Part shown: positions 30,380 to 33,504 of the stretch, one piece after another | Numbering within the stretch: the first letter of the stretch is position 1 | How the letters are laid out: every line of letters starts with the position of its first letter | DNA from: an uncultured Planctomycetaceae bacterium | GTDB lineage: Bacteria; Planctomycetota; Planctomycetia; Pirellulales; Pirellulaceae | Assembly (NCBI GenBank): GCA_903927685.1 | Contig: CAIYOB010000283.1 | Coordinates: forward strand, 1 to 33,504 | Reading direction: 5' to 3' | DNA length: 33,504 nucleotides | Notes under the pieces: generated by a model | Told to the model about the DNA's origin: nothing | Seen by the model: only the letters and a program-made list of their open reading frames with translations | Databases searched by the model: none | Made by a program: the position numbers and the translations under genes

Positions 30380-31378
30380 TCACTTCTTCTGCCAGACGTC
30401 GGCGGGTTCGAGGACGCGGCGCGGGCCGTCGCCCAGGAGCCAGGCTTGGGCGGCGGAGTCGGTGCGCAGGTAAGCGTCCCAGAACGCGGTGCTGAGGGCG
30501 AGGATCGTCCGGTGATGGTTCGGATTGCGTTGCTCGCGGTCGCCGGGCAAGGGCCGTTCGGTGAACACCGAATGTTCGGCCTTGTCCAGCACCAGTTCGA
30601 ACTTGTCCCCCGGAGCCAGCGCCGGGAACACGCGGCGCCGCGACTGGGGAGTCTGGCTGCCAATCGCCGCCGTGTCGTGCGTGCCGGTCATCAGCAGCCA
30701 CGGGATCTTCACACTTCCGAACGCGGCGTTGATGTCGCCCCGCTCAGGAACGCTCGGGCTCATCACGATCGCCGCCTTGACGCGGGCATCCGTAAGTGCT
30801 TGTCCGCCGAGCGGGAACTTCTGGCCGGCGACCGCCTGCGTCGTGTGTCCCCCGAACGAATGCCCCGACATGCCGACGGTTCGTGCGTCCAGGCGTCCCG
30901 CCAGTTCGTGTCCGGACTCCGCGTTCCATTTGGCAAGTTGATCGAGCACGGCCGGCACGTCCTGAGCCCGCAGCAGGTAGTTTCTTCCGGACGCCGCAGA
31001 GCGCATGGCCGTCATGCGTTGGGCCAGCGGTTGATCCTGCCAAACCGCTTCGTCGCTGCCCGGATGCTGCAGGAAGACGGCGACGTAGCCTCGCGCCGCC
31101 CAGTGCTTGCCGAGAAACGGCGACCCCGCCCGCGAGCCGCCCAGCCCGTGGCTGAACAGCACCACCGGTTGCGGTGTTCCCCTCGGCTCGCCCGCCTTCT
31201 CCGTCGGCAGATAGACGCGGATCGGGATCTCGCGATCGCGAGCCGCATCGATCACCGCCAGGTCGAGGGACCGGATGCTCGCGGTGGACTCGATCTTCAG
31301 CGGGTCGTATTCGCTCGCGACGGCGTCGCGAACGGACCATGATCCTAACAACGCAAAGATCAGCAACCACTTGCTCAT
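30380..31378 (-). CDS. Secreted alpha/beta hydrolase (PAF-acetylhydrolase / dienelactone hydrolase-like)
   Basis: 332 residues from ATG 31378; GAGGAG lies 12 bases upstream, a long spacing. A signal peptide (MSKWLLIFALLGSWSVRDAV-AS) is followed by the alpha/beta fold: IPIRVYLPTEKAG, PVVLFSHGLGGSR (oxyanion region), WAARGYVAVFLQHPGSDE, and the nucleophile elbow GMSGHSFGGH with Ser174. The acid is likely in LLMTGTHDTAA and the His in DKAEHSVF. Similar secreted planctomycete hydrolases are often annotated as chlorophyllase- or PAF-acetylhydrolase-like; the substrate is unknown. Its ATG overlaps the stop of the carboxylesterase fragment upstream (TGATG). Confidence 0.87.
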   Translation of the reverse strand: MSKWLLIFALLGSWSVRDAVASEYDPLKIESTASIRSLDLAVIDAARDREIPIRVYLPTEKAGEPRGTPQPVVLFSHGLGGSRAGSPFLGKHWAARGYVAVFLQHPGSDEAVWQDQPLAQRMTAMRSAASGRNYLLRAQDVPAVLDQLAKWNAESGHELAGRLDARTVGMSGHSFGGHTTQAVAGQKFPLGGQALTDARVKAAIVMSPSVPERGDINAAFGSVKIPWLLMTGTHDTAAIGSQTPQSRRRVFPALAPGDKFELVLDKAEHSVFTERPLPGDREQRNPNHHRTILALSTAFWDAYLRTDSAAQAWLLGDGPRRVLEPADVWQKK

Positions 31379-31650
31379 CAGCCTGTCATGCTCCTCAAGA
31401 ATTGTGTTTGACTCACCTGATAGTCTCCGGATGGAACCAATTGCCGTCCATCAGGCCAATGGCTGGCGACGCTGCGGCCAGCTAGGAGTCCGAGACGCTC
31501 GCCGCCCTTGACGAACCCGCCGCCGTGAAGCCCGACCATGACCGGAAACGGCCTGCTCGGCGCGTCCGCCGGGGCCCGCACGTTGAGGTACAGATACTCT
31601 TCATCCTGAGTTGCGCCCCCGGGTCTTGACGGTGGAACGTCGTTTCCGTG
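31378..31650 (-). pseudogene. Fragment of a carboxylesterase (type B / alpha/beta hydrolase)
   Basis: From just inside the TAA at 31651-31653 the minus strand reads GATQDEEYLYLNVRAPADAP then FPVMVGLHGGGFVKGGERLG. This is the type-B carboxylesterase block, with the family's SEDCLYLNV element and HGGGF oxyanion hole. The frame runs only ~90 residues and ends at a TGA (31378-31380) overlapping the next gene's ATG. The N-terminus and the Ser/Glu/His triad region are both missing. It is a clear fragment. The truncation leaves it abutting the secreted hydrolase gene, perhaps after a deletion between two esterase-like genes. Confidence 0.7.
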
Positions 31651-31786
31651 TTAGTGGACTGCCGGGTCCATTGGGTTACACACTCACCGGACTTCACCGC
31701 CGCACAAACGGGATGCGCCAGGGGCAAGCCGATTATGGGAATGCTCTCGAGGACGGGATCCGCATGGCACATGCGCCGAATCGGTA

Positions 31787-32398
31787 TTATTCACTTTCGC
31801 GTCGGTAGTTCCAGGCAATGAGTCCCTGGTAACCGGCCGGCACCAGGGCCGTATCGTTGAGCAGGCGGATGAATCCGGGATGCTCGGCCAGCAGGAGCGC
31901 GGCCGGCGTCGGGCGCATGGGCAGCATGTCCCCTCCTGCATGGGACGGCGCGGAGTCGTCTTCCGTCAGGAATGACCAGTTGTTCTTCTCGAACCGCCGC
32001 AGGACCTGGACGATCATCCGGGCGATCCACGGTTTCTCCTCCGCCGTCGCCAGGGGGCTGTTGTAGTACCGCCACAGGCCGCAGACATACAGGCTGTGCT
32101 GGTCGAGCGAAGAGTCGGAGTAATAGGCCAAGTCCTCAATGCCGGAGCCGTATCCCCAGGGGCGAAGCTCGCCATGCACCGTGCGTTTGGCCACGGCTTC
32201 CACGCTCTCCAGCACCTCGCTGCCGCGTGGGCCGTTGAGGCGTTTGCCATAGGCGAGTTCCAGGGCGGGATGGACGAAGCCTTCGGTGTAACCACGGCAG
32301 AGGGATTGGGTCCTCTCCAACTGCACACGCGCGCTATCCGCCGCGCCGACCAGAGACGGCGTGGCCAGCAAGACGAGGATCCAGACGAGCAGTTTCAT
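31787..32398 (-). CDS. Secreted protein of unknown family
   Basis: 203 residues. ATG at 32398 is chosen since it starts a signal peptide (MKLLVWILVLLATPSLVGA-AD) and overlaps the stop of the GH16 gene (TGATG). The mature part is helical and rich in aromatic residues: LERTQSLCRGYTEGFVHPAL, YGSGIEDLAYYSDSSLDQHS, LYVCGLWRYYNSPLATAEEK, MIVQVLRRFEKNNWSFLTED. This resembles the alpha/alpha-barrel of some glycan-acting enzymes, but I cannot assign a family. It may be C-terminally truncated, as the fragment-rich stretch 31378-31786 follows directly. Coupling with GH16 suggests a role in polysaccharide use. Confidence 0.65.
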   Translation of the reverse strand: MKLLVWILVLLATPSLVGAADSARVQLERTQSLCRGYTEGFVHPALELAYGKRLNGPRGSEVLESVEAVAKRTVHGELRPWGYGSGIEDLAYYSDSSLDQHSLYVCGLWRYYNSPLATAEEKPWIARMIVQVLRRFEKNNWSFLTEDDSAPSHAGGDMLPMRPTPAALLLAEHPGFIRLLNDTALVPAGYQGLIAWNYRRESE

Positions 32399-33504
32399 CA
32401 AGTGTTTCCCCCCAAAGCGATAGAGGGCTTGCTCCTGTCGTCCCAGCATTGGGTCTGCCCCTTCTTCTTCCACGAGCGGATATACTCGATGCTGTAGGTG
32501 GAGGGCAGATCCTCGTCCTGGGGCATCCCGAACCACGTCGGCATCGTCTCGCTGTCGAATTGCATGTGCAGCGGGTCGTGCCAGTCGCTGTTCTTGATGC
32601 GGCGGACGCTCACGCCGTCGACATAGTACTTGATCTCGTCCTTGTCCCATTCAAAGCCGAAGACGTGGTAGGCGTCGGCCAACCGCCAGGGGGCGATCCA
32701 GGCCGAGCCGATGCTCCAATGCCGCTTCTCCTGCGGCGTCTCCCAGACGTGCAGGTTCATGTTCAGCTTGCGTTCAAAGCCCAGGGCCTTGCCGCCGATT
32801 TCGAAGACGTCGATCTCCGTGCCGTGCTTCGGGATGTCCGTGCGGCTGAACCAGAACGAACTGGACCCGGCCGAGTTCATGGGTTTGACCAGCACTTCGT
32901 AATAGCCGTAGTGAGCCCGCGCCAGGCTGTCGACGGCCGCCGAGGTATAGTCTTTGTAGCCGGGGGCTTCCAACTCCTTGGGGATCGGCTCCTTGCGCAT
33001 GGTCAGGTTTAGCTTGCCATCGCTGACCGTCACATTGTGCGGGCTGAAGCGGCCGGGCTGACGACCCTTCCAGCCCGGATACTCCGGCCGCCATTTGCTC
33101 GCATCCAGCTCGGTCCCCTCAAACTCATCGCTGAGCGCTTCGATCCTGACCCAGTTGCCTTGGTTCTGCTGATCCGACAGCGGATAGCCGTCGGTGATGC
33201 GCTTGGGCAGTTCGCCCAGTTCTCCGGTGCGCGTCCACCCCCGATCCTCCCGGGCGACGTGTGCCTTCCATTTTTCGGCCAGATAATTCAGCACCGCCCG
33301 GCTCTCGTCCTCGGAGAGGAACGTGCGCTCGTAGAGCAGGATTTCCGCGATATCGCCGGCAAAGAACTGCGCGGGCTTGGCGGCCGCCCGGGCGATGGTC
33401 AGCTTCCGGATCGTCACGTCCGTGAACTCCTTATCCTCGATCCAGGGCGGATAGGCATTGGTGTTGCCGTCGCGCGTGGCCATCATGCAGACGTTGGGCA
33501 CGCG
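32398..33504 (-). CDS. GH16 family glycosidase with N-terminal LamG-like domain (5' end outside window)
   Basis: The frame is open to the window edge, so the start lies beyond 33504; the GTG at 33501 is only the first possible valine codon. Numbering from there, residues 1-80 are the end of a LamG/concanavalin-like domain (FFAGDIAEILLYERTFLSED, ESRAVLNYLAEKW). A linker leads to the GH16 catalytic domain: LSDEFEGTELDASKW near 124, GYYEVLVKPMNSAGSSSFWF and the active site GTEIDVFEIGG with E229, D231 and E234 in the ExDxxE pattern. VFGFEWDKDEIKYYVDGVSV and YSIEYIRSWKKKG end the fold. GH16 enzymes cut beta-1,3/1,4-glucans and marine galactans (agarases, carrageenases). The overall look, including DEFEGTELDASKW, leans to the agarase/porphyranase side, but the subfamily is uncertain. 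Confidence 0.92.
   Translation of the reverse strand, partial: RVPNVCMMATRDGNTNAYPPWIEDKEFTDVTIRKLTIARAAAKPAQFFAGDIAEILLYERTFLSEDESRAVLNYLAEKWKAHVAREDRGWTRTGELGELPKRITDGYPLSDQQNQGNWVRIEALSDEFEGTELDASKWRPEYPGWKGRQPGRFSPHNVTVSDGKLNLTMRKEPIPKELEAPGYKDYTSAAVDSLARAHYGYYEVLVKPMNSAGSSSFWFSRTDIPKHGTEIDVFEIGGKALGFERKLNMNLHVWETPQEKRHWSIGSAWIAPWRLADAYHVFGFEWDKDEIKYYVDGVSVRRIKNSDWHDPLHMQFDSETMPTWFGMPQDEDLPSTYSIEYIRSWKKKGQTQCWDDRSKPSIALGGNT

Overview
The window reads as chromosomal DNA of a planctomycete, most likely Pirellulales-like. This is inferred from gene content, not from a marker gene. The pointers are high GC, many secreted proteins with planctomycete-style N-termini (WPGFRG-type PQQ propeller, twin-arginine RRxFLG and RRRF leaders, DUF1080, Gfo/Idh/MocA), a dockerin-like protein tail, a remnant of a giant repetitive adhesin, and scattered intergenic inverted repeats. 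No rRNA, tRNA, CRISPR array, transposase or phage gene was seen.

Layout. 2-3009 (+): the end of a multi-pass membrane protein resembling an ABC-2 permease, overlapping by ATGA a membrane-anchored protein with a Pro/Ala/Lys-rich repeat tail. 3079-3781: gene debris. 3814-5013 (-): a GvpN-type AAA+ ATPase carrying an N-terminal zinc ribbon, with no other gas-vesicle gene in view. 5354-11203 (-): secreted proteins (PQQ-like propeller, large discoidin plus double pectate-lyase-fold protein, creatininase-family protein) and a shortened DUF433 protein. 11650-13700 (+): a secreted GH5 glycosidase followed by a broken gene of possible glycosidase type. 13701-14562: non-coding, with a 27-bp inverted-repeat element and a dockerin-like remnant. 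14563-21000: a DUF58 protein, an STN-domain protein, a TPR protein, a small membrane protein and a low-complexity envelope protein.

21232-27916 (+) is a compact seven-gene run: Gfo/Idh/MocA oxidoreductase, DUF1080 protein, DUF2334 polysaccharide-deacetylase-like protein, methyltransferase, GT2 glycosyltransferase, APH-like kinase and MFS transporter. From the deacetylase to the kinase the genes overlap by ATGA or GTGA, so they are probably translationally coupled. Deacetylation, methylation, glycosyl transfer and phosphorylation together suggest a small pathway for a modified glycan or glycolipid. This is the best candidate here for an undescribed system.

27934-33504 is mostly on the minus strand: trpC, a short-form AMP nucleosidase, a secreted alpha/beta hydrolase, a carboxylesterase fragment, an unrecognised secreted protein and a GH16 glycosidase that runs off the window edge. 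Overall the region combines polysaccharide scavenging, envelope glycan genes and a notable amount of gene decay.
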